Positions 1 through 7,930 of a stretch of 64,000 nucleotides of DNA are shown here, piece by piece. Location: positions 3,162,001 to 3,226,000 of the forward strand of contig NZ_JACHMM010000001.1 in NCBI RefSeq assembly GCF_014204975.1, written 5' to 3'. A program made the translations under genes and the position numbers. Every line of letters starts with the position of its first letter. Within the stretch, counting starts at the first letter, position 1. The notes beneath the pieces are model-generated. The model saw only the letters and a program-made list of their open reading frames with translations. It was not told where the DNA came from and searched no databases. Source of the stretch: Jiangella mangrovi. Lineage in GTDB: Bacteria > Actinomycetota > Actinomycetes > Jiangellales > Jiangellaceae.

Positions 1-1084
1 TCGCGTCGCGCATCATGCGCTCGACGGGGTAGTCGCGGGTGTAGCCGTAGCCGCCGAAGAGCTGCACCGCGTCCGTCGTCACCTGCATGGCGACGTCGGA
101 GGCGAAGCATTTTGCCGCCGCGCCCAGGAACCCGAGCGAAGACTCGTCACGTTCCGAGGCCGCCGCGGCGCGGTAGACCATCTGACGCGCCGCCTCGGTC
201 TTCATGGCCATGTCGGCGAGCATGAACTGGACGCCCTGGAAGTCGGCGATGGGGCGGCCGAACTGCTGGCGCTCCTGGACGTAGGCCGTAGCGGCCGCGA
301 CCGCGCCGGCGGCGATGCCGACGGCCTGGGCGCCGATGGTGACGCGGGTGTGGTCGAGGGTGCGCAGCGCGATCTTCAGGCCCTGCCCGAGGTCGCCCAC
401 CACGCGGTCGGAAGGGATCCAGCAGCGATCGAACAGCAGCTCGCGCGTGGGGGAGCCCTTGATGCCGAGCTTGCGCTCGGGCGCGCCGAACGAGAATCCC
501 TCGTCCGTCGACTCGACGACGAAGGCGGTGATGCCGCGTGATCCCGCGGAGGGGTCGGTGACCGCCATGACGGTGTAGTACTGCGAGACCCCGGCGTTGG
601 TGATCCAGGACTTCTGGCCCGACAGCACCCAGCCGTCGCCGTCGCGGACGGCGCGGGTGGTCATGGATGCGGTGTCGGAGCCGGCCTCGCGCTCGGACAG
701 GCCGTAGGAGAACATCGCCTGCCCGGCCGCCACCGGCGGCAGGTACTTCTGCAGCACCGACGGCGACGCGGCCAGCAGCAGCGGCATGGTGCCCAGCTTG
801 TTGACGGCCGGGATGAGCGACGACGAGGCGCAGGCGCGGGCGATCTCTTCGATGACGATGCAGGTGGCCAGGGCGTCGGCGCCGGCGCCGCCGTACTCCT
901 CGGGGATGTGCGGCGCGTGGAAGTCGGCCGAGCGCAGGGCGTCGTAGGAAGCCTGCGGGAACGTGCCGGTCTCGTCGGCCTCGGCCGCGTGCGGCGCCAC
1001 CTTGTCGGTGCAGAGCTCGCGCACCGCGGAGCGGATCGCCTCGTGCTCGTCGCTGAGCCGGTACAGGTCGAAGTCGGCATCCAT
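1..1084 (-). CDS. acyl-CoA dehydrogenase, 3' end cut by window edge
   Basis: FAD-dependent alpha,beta-dehydrogenation of an acyl-CoA thioester, cytoplasmic. The reading frame starts at ATG 1084 (MDADFDLYRLSDEHEAIR) and stays open to base 1, so about 361 residues are visible of a family that is usually 380-400. Family landmarks are YGLSEREAGSD followed by KSWITNAG (flavin and substrate loops), FDRCWIPSDRVVG, and the C-terminal QLFGGYGYTRDYPVERMMRD. The catalytic glutamate normally found further on lies outside the window. The start is divergent from the UDP-glucose dehydrogenase gene, with about 110 bases between them. The acyl substrate cannot be told; nothing links it to the polysaccharide genes. 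Confidence 0.9.
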   Translation of the reverse strand, partial: MDADFDLYRLSDEHEAIRSAVRELCTDKVAPHAAEADETGTFPQASYDALRSADFHAPHIPEEYGGAGADALATCIVIEEIARACASSSLIPAVNKLGTMPLLLAASPSVLQKYLPPVAAGQAMFSYGLSEREAGSDTASMTTRAVRDGDGWVLSGQKSWITNAGVSQYYTVMAVTDPSAGSRGITAFVVESTDEGFSFGAPERKLGIKGSPTRELLFDRCWIPSDRVVGDLGQGLKIALRTLDHTRVTIGAQAVGIAAGAVAAATAYVQERQQFGRPIADFQGVQFMLADMAMKTEAARQMVYRAAAASERDESSLGFLGAAAKCFASDVAMQVTTDAVQLFGGYGYTRDYPVERMMRDA

Positions 1085-1196
1085 TCCCCGATGCTACTCG
1101 TCGGTAGCCTGGCCATGGCAAGTGCGCCGTGGCGGGCGTCCCACCCGACTTGTAGCCTCGACCCGTCGAACCGGCCACAACGGGTGGGATCTGATC

Positions 1197-2513
1197 GTGA
1201 GCTTGCGCATCTCCGTCATCGGCACCGGCTACCTGGGCGCGGTGCACGCCGTCGGCATGGCCGAGCTCGGCTACACCGTCGTCGGCATCGACGTCGACGC
1301 GGACAAGGTGGCCGCGCTCGCCCGGGGCGAGGCCCCGTTCTACGAGCCCGGGCTCGACGAGCTGCTGGCCAAGCACTCCGGCACCGGACGGCTCAGCTTC
1401 ACCACCGACTTCGCCGCGGCCGCCGACGCCGACGTGCACTTCATCTGCGTCGGCACCCCGCAGCGCCGCGACAGCCTGGCCGCCGACATGCGCTACGTCG
1501 AAGGGGCCGTCGACTCGCTGGCCCCGTACCTGACCACCGAGTGCCTCGTCGTCGGCAAGTCGACGGTGCCGGTGGGGACGGCGGCAGCGCTCGCCGACCG
1601 TCTCGCGAAGTCCGCCCCGGTGGGCGCCGGCGCCGAGCTGGCCTGGAACCCGGAGTTCCTGCGCGAGGGGTTCGCCGTCGAGGACACCCTGCACCCCGAC
1701 CGCCTCGTCTTCGGCGTCACGTCCGACGAGGCCGAACGGCGCCTGCGTGAGGTCTACGCGCAGACCATCGCCGATGGCACGCCGGTCATCGTCACCGACC
1801 TGCCGACCGCGGAGCTGGTCAAGGTCTCCGCCAACGCCTTCCTCGCCACGAAGATCTCCTTCATCAACGCCATGGCCGAGATCAGCGAGGTCGCCGGCGC
1901 CGACGTCACCAAGCTCGCCGACGCCATCGGGCACGACGCCCGCATCGGCCGCAAGTTCCTCAACGCCGGCATCGGCTTCGGCGGCGGCTGCCTCCCCAAG
2001 GACATCCGCGCGTTCATGGCCCGCGCCGGCGAGCTGGGTGCCTCGCACTCGCTGGCCTTCCTGGCCGAGATCGACGCGATCAACCTGCGGCGCCGTCAGC
2101 GGGTCGTCGACCTCGTCCGCGAGCTGGCCGGCGGCAGCGTCGCCAACCGTCGGGTCGCCGTCCTGGGCGCGGCCTTCAAGCCGCACTCCGACGACGTCCG
2201 CGACTCGCCCGCACTGAACATCGCCGGCCAGCTGCACCTGCAGGGCGCGCGCGTGTCGGTGTACGACCCCAAGGCCACCGAGAACGCGCGCAAGATCTTC
2301 CCGACCCTGCCGTACGCCGAGACCGCGCTCGACGCCTGCCGCGGCGCGCACGTCGTCCTGCACCTGACGGAGTGGCAGGAGTTCCGCGACCTCGACCCCG
2401 CCGAGCTGGCCGGCATCGTCGAGACCCCGGTGGTCATCGACGGGCGCAACTGCCTCGACGCCGAGGCGTGGCGGGCGGCGGGCTGGACCTACCGCGGCCT
2501 CGGCCGCCCCTGA
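1197..2513 (+). CDS. UDP-glucose 6-dehydrogenase
   Basis: Oxidises UDP-glucose to UDP-glucuronate with two NAD+, supplying an acidic sugar donor. The N-terminal Rossmann motif VIGTGYLG is at residues 7-14, the signature VGKSTVPVGT is near 120, and the catalytic cysteine sits in FGGGCLPKD near residue 263. That GGGCLPKD form is typical of true UDP-glucose dehydrogenases, unlike GGHCIP in the two other dehydrogenases of this window. GTG 1197 is chosen as start because it places the Rossmann strand at the N-terminus, giving 438 residues, a normal length; the frame is open further upstream but that part is not family-like. No strong Shine-Dalgarno sequence is visible. Confidence 0.93.
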   Translation: MSLRISVIGTGYLGAVHAVGMAELGYTVVGIDVDADKVAALARGEAPFYEPGLDELLAKHSGTGRLSFTTDFAAAADADVHFICVGTPQRRDSLAADMRYVEGAVDSLAPYLTTECLVVGKSTVPVGTAAALADRLAKSAPVGAGAELAWNPEFLREGFAVEDTLHPDRLVFGVTSDEAERRLREVYAQTIADGTPVIVTDLPTAELVKVSANAFLATKISFINAMAEISEVAGADVTKLADAIGHDARIGRKFLNAGIGFGGGCLPKDIRAFMARAGELGASHSLAFLAEIDAINLRRRQRVVDLVRELAGGSVANRRVAVLGAAFKPHSDDVRDSPALNIAGQLHLQGARVSVYDPKATENARKIFPTLPYAETALDACRGAHVVLHLTEWQEFRDLDPAELAGIVETPVVIDGRNCLDAEAWRAAGWTYRGLGRP

Positions 2514-2534
2514 CGGTCACGACGGACCCGCTCG

Positions 2535-2828
2535 ATGGGCATCAGCGTCTACACCGAGAACCAGATCCACGACCGGGTCTACGTGGGCGGGGAATCCAGC
2601 GAACAGCTGGAACGGCTGCTGGACAAGGCTGCGGAGAACGGACTGCTGGCGGACGTCGGCCGGGTCGGCGACACGATGTTCAACATCCCGCAGCTCTATC
2701 GACTGGATGCCGAGCTCACGGCACTCGCGGAGTCCTGGCCGGAGCTCGCCGCGGACGTTGCAGTGATCAGTGCGATGATCCAGCGCATCATCAGGAACCG
2801 CGGCTACCTCCGGCTGGCGGGCGACTGA
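2535..2828 (+). CDS. small protein of unknown function, 97 aa
   Basis: I do not recognise this protein. It starts at ATG 2535, 21 bases after the dehydrogenase stop, and reads MGISVYTENQIHDRVYVGG then two likely amphipathic helices (SSEQLERLLDKAAENGLL; LDAELTALAESWPELA) and ends YLRLAGD. It has no signal peptide or membrane segment and is acidic. Its codon use matches real genes in this window and it has no larger overlapping competitor, which supports it being translated. The ribosome-binding site is weak. It may be cotranscribed with the upstream gene. Strong hairpins follow its stop. Confidence 0.7.
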   Translation: MGISVYTENQIHDRVYVGGESSEQLERLLDKAAENGLLADVGRVGDTMFNIPQLYRLDAELTALAESWPELAADVAVISAMIQRIIRNRGYLRLAGD

Positions 2829-2852
2829 CGGCACCCGCCGTCATGCGGGTCC

Positions 2853-2944
2853 TGGTCTCCCGTCACGTCCTGGTCCCTCGTCACGCGGTTGTGCCGATTC
2901 CGGCCGTTTCGCGTGACACCAGACCACGACGTGACGCGAGACCA
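2853..2944. repeat. 35-bp imperfect inverted repeat (hairpin), likely terminator
   Basis: Bases 2853-2887 are the reverse complement of 2910-2944 with 29 of 35 matches, separated by 22 bases. Each arm itself holds two diverged copies of a unit of the form TGGTCnnnnGTCACG, so the motif occurs four times. It lies just after the 97-aa gene and before the convergent LCP gene, a position suited to a bidirectional terminator, but there is no T tract. The interval 2829-3184 has no gene; it contains this hairpin and the palindrome at 2959-3050. Confidence 0.7.
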
Positions 2945-2958
2945 CGACGCTCGCGCCA

Positions 2959-3050
2959 CCACTTCACTACGCAGAACCGACGTCACCGGCCACAACCGTG
3001 TTCTGTGCCTGCCGGGCCACACAGAAGACGACTTTCGCCAGTGAAGTCGG
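2959..3050. repeat. intergenic palindromic repeat, family A copy 1
   Basis: Outer arms ACTTCACT (2961-2968) and AGTGAAGT (3040-3047) pair perfectly, and an inner hairpin pairs TTCTGTG (3001-3007) with CACAGAA (3020-3026). The arm ACTTCACTACGCAGAACCG is identical, over 19 bases, to the start of a second copy at 42597, where an IS5-type element has interrupted the palindrome. Reverse-complementing this copy aligns it to the second one along most of its length, so the two belong to one dispersed repeat family. Confidence 0.75.
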
Positions 3051-3184
3051 CCGGCGTAGTGACGTCGGCCCACCGCAGCCAGCGCGCCACACCTTCCCGG
3101 GTCTGGCGCGCGTCCTGGGTGTGACGCGCGCTCGAGGGCTTCGCGGACAATGGAGAACCGCCCGCCTCCCGAGACCCGCCGGCT

Positions 3185-4468
3185 CTAGGGCTGGGCCTCG
3201 AGGACCGCGGGCGGGATCTCGTCGCCCTGCTGCAGCGCCGCCCACAACTCCGGCGCGAGCTCGGAGTCCCAGGTGACGGTGTTGCCGATCTCGCCGAGCG
3301 GGACGGTGATGGTGTCGCCGGACCCGCTGGACACCGAGCCGATGCCCCGGGCGAAGGCGAACATGTCCATGGGGCCGGTGTCCTCGTCGAGCACCAGCGC
3401 GTCGCCGCCGGCCAGCGCCGTGCGGGTCAGCTCGATGGGGTTGACCAGGGTGCCGGGCGACAGGGCCTTGTCGGCGATGGCGGAGATCAGCTCGCGCTGG
3501 CGCTGCACCCGGCCGATGTCGGACGTCGGGTCGAAGTGCCGGGCGCGGGCGTAGCCGAGCGCGTCGGGGCCGTTGAGCACCTGGCAGCCGGCCGGGAGGT
3601 CGATGTGCGCCTGCTCGTCCTGCACCGCCTCGTCGAGGCACATCTCGACGCCGCCGAGGGCGTCGACGATGCCGGCGAAGCCGCCGAAGCCGATCTGGAC
3701 GTAGTCGTCGATGGCGACGCCGGTGGCCGCCTCGATGGTCTCGACCAGCAGCGGCGCGCCGCCGAACGCGAAGGCGGCGTTGATGCGGTTCTCGCCGTGG
3801 CCGGGGATGTCGACGACGGAGTCGCGCGGGATGCTGATGAGCGCGTTGCGGGCGCCGCCGCCTGGGACGCTCAGCAGCATGATGGTGTCGGTGCGCTGGC
3901 CCTCGGTGCTGCCGGTGCCGAGCTCGCTCTGCTCGTCCCGCGAGAGGTCCTCGCGGCTGTCGGAGCCGACCAGCAGGAACACCCGGCCGTCGGAGACGGC
4001 CGAGCCGTGGTCCTCGGGGATGGCGTCGACCTTCTCGATGCGGCCCCACACGTACCAGACGAGCGCGGCCAGGGCGACGGCGATGACCAGCAGGATGATG
4101 AGGAGCCAGCGGAAGAACCGGCCGGCGCCGGAGCGCCGCTTCTTGGGCCGGGCCGGCGGCTCGGCGCCCTCGCGGCGACGGCGGGTGGGTGGCGGCGTGG
4201 CGGGCGGGCCGCCGATGCCGTCGGTGTCGGCCGGGCCGTACGCGTCGGACGGCATGACGCTGGTGCCGCCCGCCGGTGCGGCCATGGCGGGCGCGGGGGC
4301 CGGTGCCTGGGCAGACTCGTCGTCGCGGGGGCTGTGCGCCATGCCGCCGCGATAGGAGACGCCGGGGACGTGGCCGGCCTGGTACGTGGTGACCTTGATC
4401 TCGGTCCCGCGTGCTCCGCCGTCCGCCCCGGGCGCCGCCATGCCTGCTTCGCCGTCTGGTCGCATCAC
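3185..4468 (-). CDS. LCP (LytR-CpsA-Psr) family glycopolymer ligase
   Basis: LCP proteins transfer undecaprenyl-linked glycopolymers onto peptidoglycan on the outer face of the membrane. This 427-residue protein has a proline- and alanine-rich cytoplasmic N-terminus, one membrane helix at about 117-140 (RWLLIILLVIAVALAALVW), then the LCP domain. Typical motifs are LLVGSDSRED, RTDTIMLLSVP, SIPRDSVVDIPGHGENRIN and YARARHFDPTSDIGRVQRQR, including the arginine and aspartate residues that bind the polyprenyl phosphate. Length and order are normal. A second LCP protein is at 6391. It is transcribed convergently with the UDP-glucose dehydrogenase unit. Confidence 0.93.
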   Translation of the reverse strand: MMRPDGEAGMAAPGADGGARGTEIKVTTYQAGHVPGVSYRGGMAHSPRDDESAQAPAPAPAMAAPAGGTSVMPSDAYGPADTDGIGGPPATPPPTRRRREGAEPPARPKKRRSGAGRFFRWLLIILLVIAVALAALVWYVWGRIEKVDAIPEDHGSAVSDGRVFLLVGSDSREDLSRDEQSELGTGSTEGQRTDTIMLLSVPGGGARNALISIPRDSVVDIPGHGENRINAAFAFGGAPLLVETIEAATGVAIDDYVQIGFGGFAGIVDALGGVEMCLDEAVQDEQAHIDLPAGCQVLNGPDALGYARARHFDPTSDIGRVQRQRELISAIADKALSPGTLVNPIELTRTALAGGDALVLDEDTGPMDMFAFARGIGSVSSGSGDTITVPLGEIGNTVTWDSELAPELWAALQQGDEIPPAVLEAQP

Positions 4469-4540
4469 GCTCGACCATACCTTCGGGAGACCACTCTGTA
4501 ACCTGCCGATCTCGGCATCGGCGCGCCGCGTCGTCCCGGG

Positions 4541-5359
4541 TCAGGTCCGCAGATCGACGGTGTCGCCGTCGCGCAGGCCGAACTCGCGCGCCGCCGAGCC
4601 GCCGTTGACGACCAGCTCGAGGAATCCCGGGCCGGAGCTGCCGGTGACCAGCGCAGCCGTGCCCGCCGGCACGTCGGACAGGTGGTCCTGGAACGGCACC
4701 TTCCGGGTGCCGACGGCGACCCGGTCACCCGCCGTCACACCCAGGCCTGCGGCCGTGACGGTGAGCTTGCAGTTGCCGAAGTTGTCGACCAGTGCGACGC
4801 GGACGCCGTCGGGCCGCTCGGGGACGGGCAGCTCCACCGGCGACGACGGCACGGGTCGCTCGTCGAGCACCCATTTCGCGAGCAGCGGCAGGTACCAGAG
4901 GCTGCGGAACTGCGTGGCGGCGACGTCGACGGCGTCCGGCTCGCCGATCGCTGCCCACCCGCCAGGCCCGCCTGCCGCGTCGAGCACCGTCCGCGCGCCC
5001 GTCACCTGAACCGTCGTGACGCCGAGGTGACGGCGGACCGGGTCGAGCAGCACCGGGTCGTACGTGGAGAACACGGTGTGCCGGCCGTGCCGGAACCAGC
5101 CGAACGGCGCGCCGTTGGGCCAGCTGCCGTCGCGCGGCGCGACGTTGACCAGCGTCACCGTCGGGAAGCCGTCCTCGCCGAGCAGCCGGGTGGACAGCAG
5201 CACGTCCAGCAGCGTCAGCCCGGCCGCCTCGAGGGGCGCGGGCCCGCCGAGCGGCAGTACCACCGGCGACCGGCCGAACAGCGCGGCCATGCGCGTGGTC
5301 AGCCGGGCCTGCGCGTTGGTGTCCGAACAGTCGGTCAGGTAGGTGATCGGCGCGTACAT
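4541..5359 (-). CDS. SAM hydroxide adenosyltransferase / chlorinase-fluorinase fold protein (DUF62)
   Basis: Members of this fold attack S-adenosylmethionine with hydroxide or halide, releasing methionine and adenosine or a halo-adenosine. The 272-residue length and ITYLTDCSD at the start, VALVDNFGNCKLT in the middle and FLELVVNGGSAAREFGL in the C-terminal domain fit the family. It is divergent: the N-terminal motif is normally LTDFG, so the catalytic details are uncertain. ATG 5359 is preceded by GAGGGG at about 6 bases. Upstream lie an intrinsic terminator and a Met-rich leader ORF, which suggests control by methionine or SAM supply. Hydrolysis is the default expectation; halogenation cannot be claimed. 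Confidence 0.75.
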   Translation of the reverse strand: MYAPITYLTDCSDTNAQARLTTRMAALFGRSPVVLPLGGPAPLEAAGLTLLDVLLSTRLLGEDGFPTVTLVNVAPRDGSWPNGAPFGWFRHGRHTVFSTYDPVLLDPVRRHLGVTTVQVTGARTVLDAAGGPGGWAAIGEPDAVDVAATQFRSLWYLPLLAKWVLDERPVPSSPVELPVPERPDGVRVALVDNFGNCKLTVTAAGLGVTAGDRVAVGTRKVPFQDHLSDVPAGTAALVTGSSGPGFLELVVNGGSAAREFGLRDGDTVDLRT

Positions 5360-5402
5360 GGTTCCCCTCGGGACGGGATGCAGGCATCAACAAGTCATGG
5401 GC

Positions 5403-5437
5403 AAAAAAAGGGGGCCCCCGCAGAAGTGCGGGAGCCC
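5403..5437 (-). terminator. intrinsic terminator/attenuator in leader of the SAM-hydrolase gene
   Basis: Read on the minus strand, an 11-bp stem (5437-5427 with 5422-5412, one G-T wobble) closes a CTTC loop and is followed by CC and seven T residues (5409-5403). It is the clearest T-tailed intrinsic terminator I found in the window. It lies 43 bases before the start codon of the downstream gene and about 20 bases after the stop of the Met-rich leader ORF, so it is placed to terminate transcription before the gene rather than after one. Confidence 0.85.
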
Positions 5438-5458
5438 GGTGAGCTGACGGTGGAGGCG

Positions 5459-5506
5459 TCAGGCCAGCATCGAACGGCCGCACATGGAGTGCAGCATTCG
5501 CATCAT
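5459..5506 (-). CDS. Met-rich leader peptide (15 aa), candidate attenuation leader
   Basis: The minus strand encodes MMRMLHSMCGRSMLA followed by TGA, with five methionines in fifteen residues. It sits between the divergent promoter region and the terminator at 5437-5403 that precedes the SAM-hydrolase-fold gene. A small hairpin (5462-5457 with 5449-5444, CTGACG/CGTCAG) spans its stop codon, and leader bases reading GTGCGG at codons 8-10 can pair with CCGCAC in the 5' arm of the terminator, offering an antiterminator. A GTG six codons upstream is an alternative start. The ribosome-binding site is weak. Function is inferred from layout only. Confidence 0.6.
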   Translation of the reverse strand: MMRMLHSMCGRSMLA

Positions 5507-5699
5507 GGCCTGGCCGTGCGTCACGTCACAGACCGTACCTACGCGCGTTCGACGTGGTCAAGCCGTACGGTGCCGGTGGAGGGCCTTGCACACCGGCGAC
5601 GACCGGGGGCCGGAGGCTCCCGCGAGTCGGCGGTCGAGAGCGCAAGGCGGAGAGAGCGGACTTTGGCGTGCAAGGCCCGACACGTAGAGGATGACTGTC

Positions 5700-6212
5700 A
5701 TGAGTCCCGAGGGCCGGCCCGCGTCGGCCGCGCAGACCAGCCTGTCGCGCATCATGACCGCACTCGACGCCAACCTGCTCGGCACGGTGCACGGTGGCGT
5801 CATCATGAAGCTCGTCGACGACGTCGCCGGCGCCGTCGCGCAGCGCCACGCCGGCGGCCCGGCCGTCACGGCGTCCATGGACGAGATGACGTTCCTCGAG
5901 CCGGTGCACGTCGGCAACCTCGTCCACGCGCACGCGAAGGTGAACTGGACCGGCCGTACGTCCATGGAGGTCGGCGTGCGGGTGCTCGCGGAGCCGTGGA
6001 ACGAGGTCCGGCCGCCCACGCCGGTCGCGACGGCGTACCTGGTGTTCGTGGCGCTCGGGGCCGACGGCGCCCCGCGCGAGGTGCCGCCGGTGCTCCCCGA
6101 GACCGACGAGGACCGCCGCCGGTTCGCCGAGGCGGAGATCCGCCGCACCCACCGGCTCGCCCGCCGTGCCGCGATCCTGCGCTCCCGCGAACAGGGCACG
6201 GCCGAGGTCTGA
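5700..6212 (+). CDS. acyl-CoA thioesterase, hotdog fold
   Basis: Hydrolyses acyl-CoA to free acid and CoA in the cytoplasm. The single hotdog domain covers about residues 10-125 of 170: LDANLLGTVHGGVIMKLVDD is the characteristic helix with its conserved Asn/Asp and HGG turn, followed by TASMDEMTFLEPVHVGN and VNWTGRTSMEVGVRV, as in YciA/BACH-type enzymes. The C-terminus is a basic helix. ATG 5700 is preferred over ATG 5691 because AGAGG at 5686-5690 then lies nine bases upstream; at 5691 there would be no spacing. It is divergent from the SAM-hydrolase unit. Substrate unknown. Confidence 0.88.
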   Translation: MSPEGRPASAAQTSLSRIMTALDANLLGTVHGGVIMKLVDDVAGAVAQRHAGGPAVTASMDEMTFLEPVHVGNLVHAHAKVNWTGRTSMEVGVRVLAEPWNEVRPPTPVATAYLVFVALGADGAPREVPPVLPETDEDRRRFAEAEIRRTHRLARRAAILRSREQGTAEV

Positions 6213-6390
6213 CGACCGGTTCGACCCACTTTCACCCGGTATGGACGCATTCACCCCAACCGTGTGACTCATGTGACGGAAGAGGCGCTTGGGTACGGCG
6301 TGCCGCCCGGGAATTCCCGATGCCTTGTGGTGATACTGACGAAGCGGTGAGCGTGGGGACTCACCGGCTCGTCCGGTTTGGGGGATGTGC

Positions 6391-7923
6391 ATGACGACAG
6401 CGGCCCGGCCGCCGGATCCTCGGCGGGTACGCGCTCGTCGCGAGGCCATCGCCGCGCTCAAGGCCCAGCGGGCCGAGGCGGCGCGGTTCCGCCGCTCGGT
6501 GACGCTGATGGCGATGTCGGTGGTCGCGCCGGGGAGCGCGCAGTTCGTGGCCGGGCACAAGAAGACCGGCAAGATCGCACTCGGCGTCTACGGCGGCCTG
6601 CTCGGCGTCACGCTGCTGGTGCTCTGGCTGGTGCCGCTGCAGGACCTCGCCGGGCTCGCCGTGCGGCCCTGGCTGCTGACCACGTTCAAGCTGCTGGCGT
6701 TCGGTATCGCCGCCGCCTGGGTGGTGCTGCTGCTCGACGCCTGGCGGCTCGGCCACCCGCCCGGCCTGAACCAGAAGCACCGGCTCATCATGATCGGCGC
6801 GACGCTGGCCCTGGCGGCCATGGTGTCGACCCCGTTCATCGTCGCCGCCCGGTACGCGACGGCCGCGCACGACGCCGTCGTCGAGATGTTCCCGTCGGGC
6901 GAGGTCGCGGCCGCCAGCGACGGCCGGCTCAACATCCTGCTGCTCGGCGTCGACGCCGGCGACGGCCGCGTCGGCGTCCGTCCCGACAGCATCAACCTGG
7001 TCTCCGTCGACGTCCGCACCGGCGAGCCGGCCATGATCAGCCTGCCGCGAAACCTCGAGAACGCCCGGTTCCCCGACGGCACCCCCGCCGACGACGAGTT
7101 CCCGCGCGGCTTCGCCGGCGAGGACGGCAGCGACGAGTCCGACTACATGCTCAACGCGACCTGGACGTTCGGCGAGGAGAACCCGGAGCTGTTCGAGGGC
7201 CCGTCCGGCCCCGGCCCGACGGCGGTCAAGCAGGCGGTCGAGGGCACGCTCGGCGTGCCGGTGCACTACTACGTCGCCGTGGACCTGCAGGGCTTCCGCG
7301 ACATCATCGACGCCATCGGCGGCGTGACCATCCGGGTCAACGAGGAGCTGCCCATCGGCAACAAGGGCCGCGTCCTCGAGCCGGGCGTGCAGGAGCTCGA
7401 CGGCTACCACGCGCTCTGGTACGCCCGGTCGCGCGAGAGCTCGTCGGACTACGCCCGCATGGCCCGGCAGCGCTGCGTCATCGGCGCGCTGGTCGACCAG
7501 GCCGACCCGCAGACCGTGCTCGCGAACTTCATCGACCTCGCCGACGCGTCGAAGTCCGTCATCACCACCGACATCCCGCAGCAGGACCTCGCCAACCTCG
7601 TCGGGCTGGCGATGAAGGCGAAGGACCAGGACATCACGTCGCTGCAGTTCGTGCCGCCGCTCATCGTGCCGGCCGACCCCGACATCGGCCTCATTCACGA
7701 CGAGGTCGACGCGCTGCTCGACGGCGACGCGGAGCCGGCCCCGTCGGAGTCCGCGTCCGAGGAGCCCACGGAGCAGCCCAGCGAGGAGCGCGGCGAGGAG
7801 CCCCGTGAGGAAGCGGACGAGCCGTCCGAGCCGCCGGCCTCCGAGGAGGCCGACGACCCGGACGACGAGGAGACGGACGAGACAGAGCCGGTCGAGATGT
7901 CGTCCGTCTGCTCCTACGAGTAA
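6391..7923 (+). CDS. LCP family glycopolymer ligase with multi-helix N-terminus
   Basis: A second LCP protein, 510 residues. Before the LCP domain there are several hydrophobic stretches (for example IALGVYGGLLGVTLLVLWLV, LLAFGIAAAWVVLLLDAW, ATLALAAMVSTPFIVAA), so it has about four membrane segments instead of the usual one. The LCP domain begins near 178 (NILLLGVDAGDGRVGVRPDS) and shows MISLPRNLENARFP, VAVDLQGFRDIIDAIGGV and ALWYARSRESSSDYARMARQ. A long Glu/Pro/Ser-rich tail follows from about 445. ATG 6391 has GGGGG six bases upstream and is preferred to ATG 6385. It probably attaches the glycopolymer made by the genes around it. Confidence 0.92.
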   Translation: MTTAARPPDPRRVRARREAIAALKAQRAEAARFRRSVTLMAMSVVAPGSAQFVAGHKKTGKIALGVYGGLLGVTLLVLWLVPLQDLAGLAVRPWLLTTFKLLAFGIAAAWVVLLLDAWRLGHPPGLNQKHRLIMIGATLALAAMVSTPFIVAARYATAAHDAVVEMFPSGEVAAASDGRLNILLLGVDAGDGRVGVRPDSINLVSVDVRTGEPAMISLPRNLENARFPDGTPADDEFPRGFAGEDGSDESDYMLNATWTFGEENPELFEGPSGPGPTAVKQAVEGTLGVPVHYYVAVDLQGFRDIIDAIGGVTIRVNEELPIGNKGRVLEPGVQELDGYHALWYARSRESSSDYARMARQRCVIGALVDQADPQTVLANFIDLADASKSVITTDIPQQDLANLVGLAMKAKDQDITSLQFVPPLIVPADPDIGLIHDEVDALLDGDAEPAPSESASEEPTEQPSEERGEEPREEADEPSEPPASEEADDPDDEETDETEPVEMSSVCSYE

Positions 7924-7930
7924 CCGGAGG

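Noticed and set aside
147-2363. A 738-codon minus-strand open frame across the acyl-CoA dehydrogenase and UDP-glucose dehydrogenase genes
   Set aside because: It is antisense to the recognisable UDP-glucose dehydrogenase and in a different frame from the acyl-CoA dehydrogenase. Its composition (Val/Gly/Asp/Arg-rich, no motifs) is that of a GC-rich shadow frame.
4541-5359. Calling the DUF62-fold gene a fluorinase or chlorinase
   Set aside because: Halogenases are rare in the fold and are defined by specific loop residues I cannot confirm here; the sequence is divergent and no halometabolite genes are nearby.
6213-6390. A shared TTTCACCC motif before the LCP gene at 6391 and the amidase gene at 29670 as a common operator
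   Set aside because: Only eight bases match, spacing to the genes differs and no third site was found, so chance cannot be excluded.
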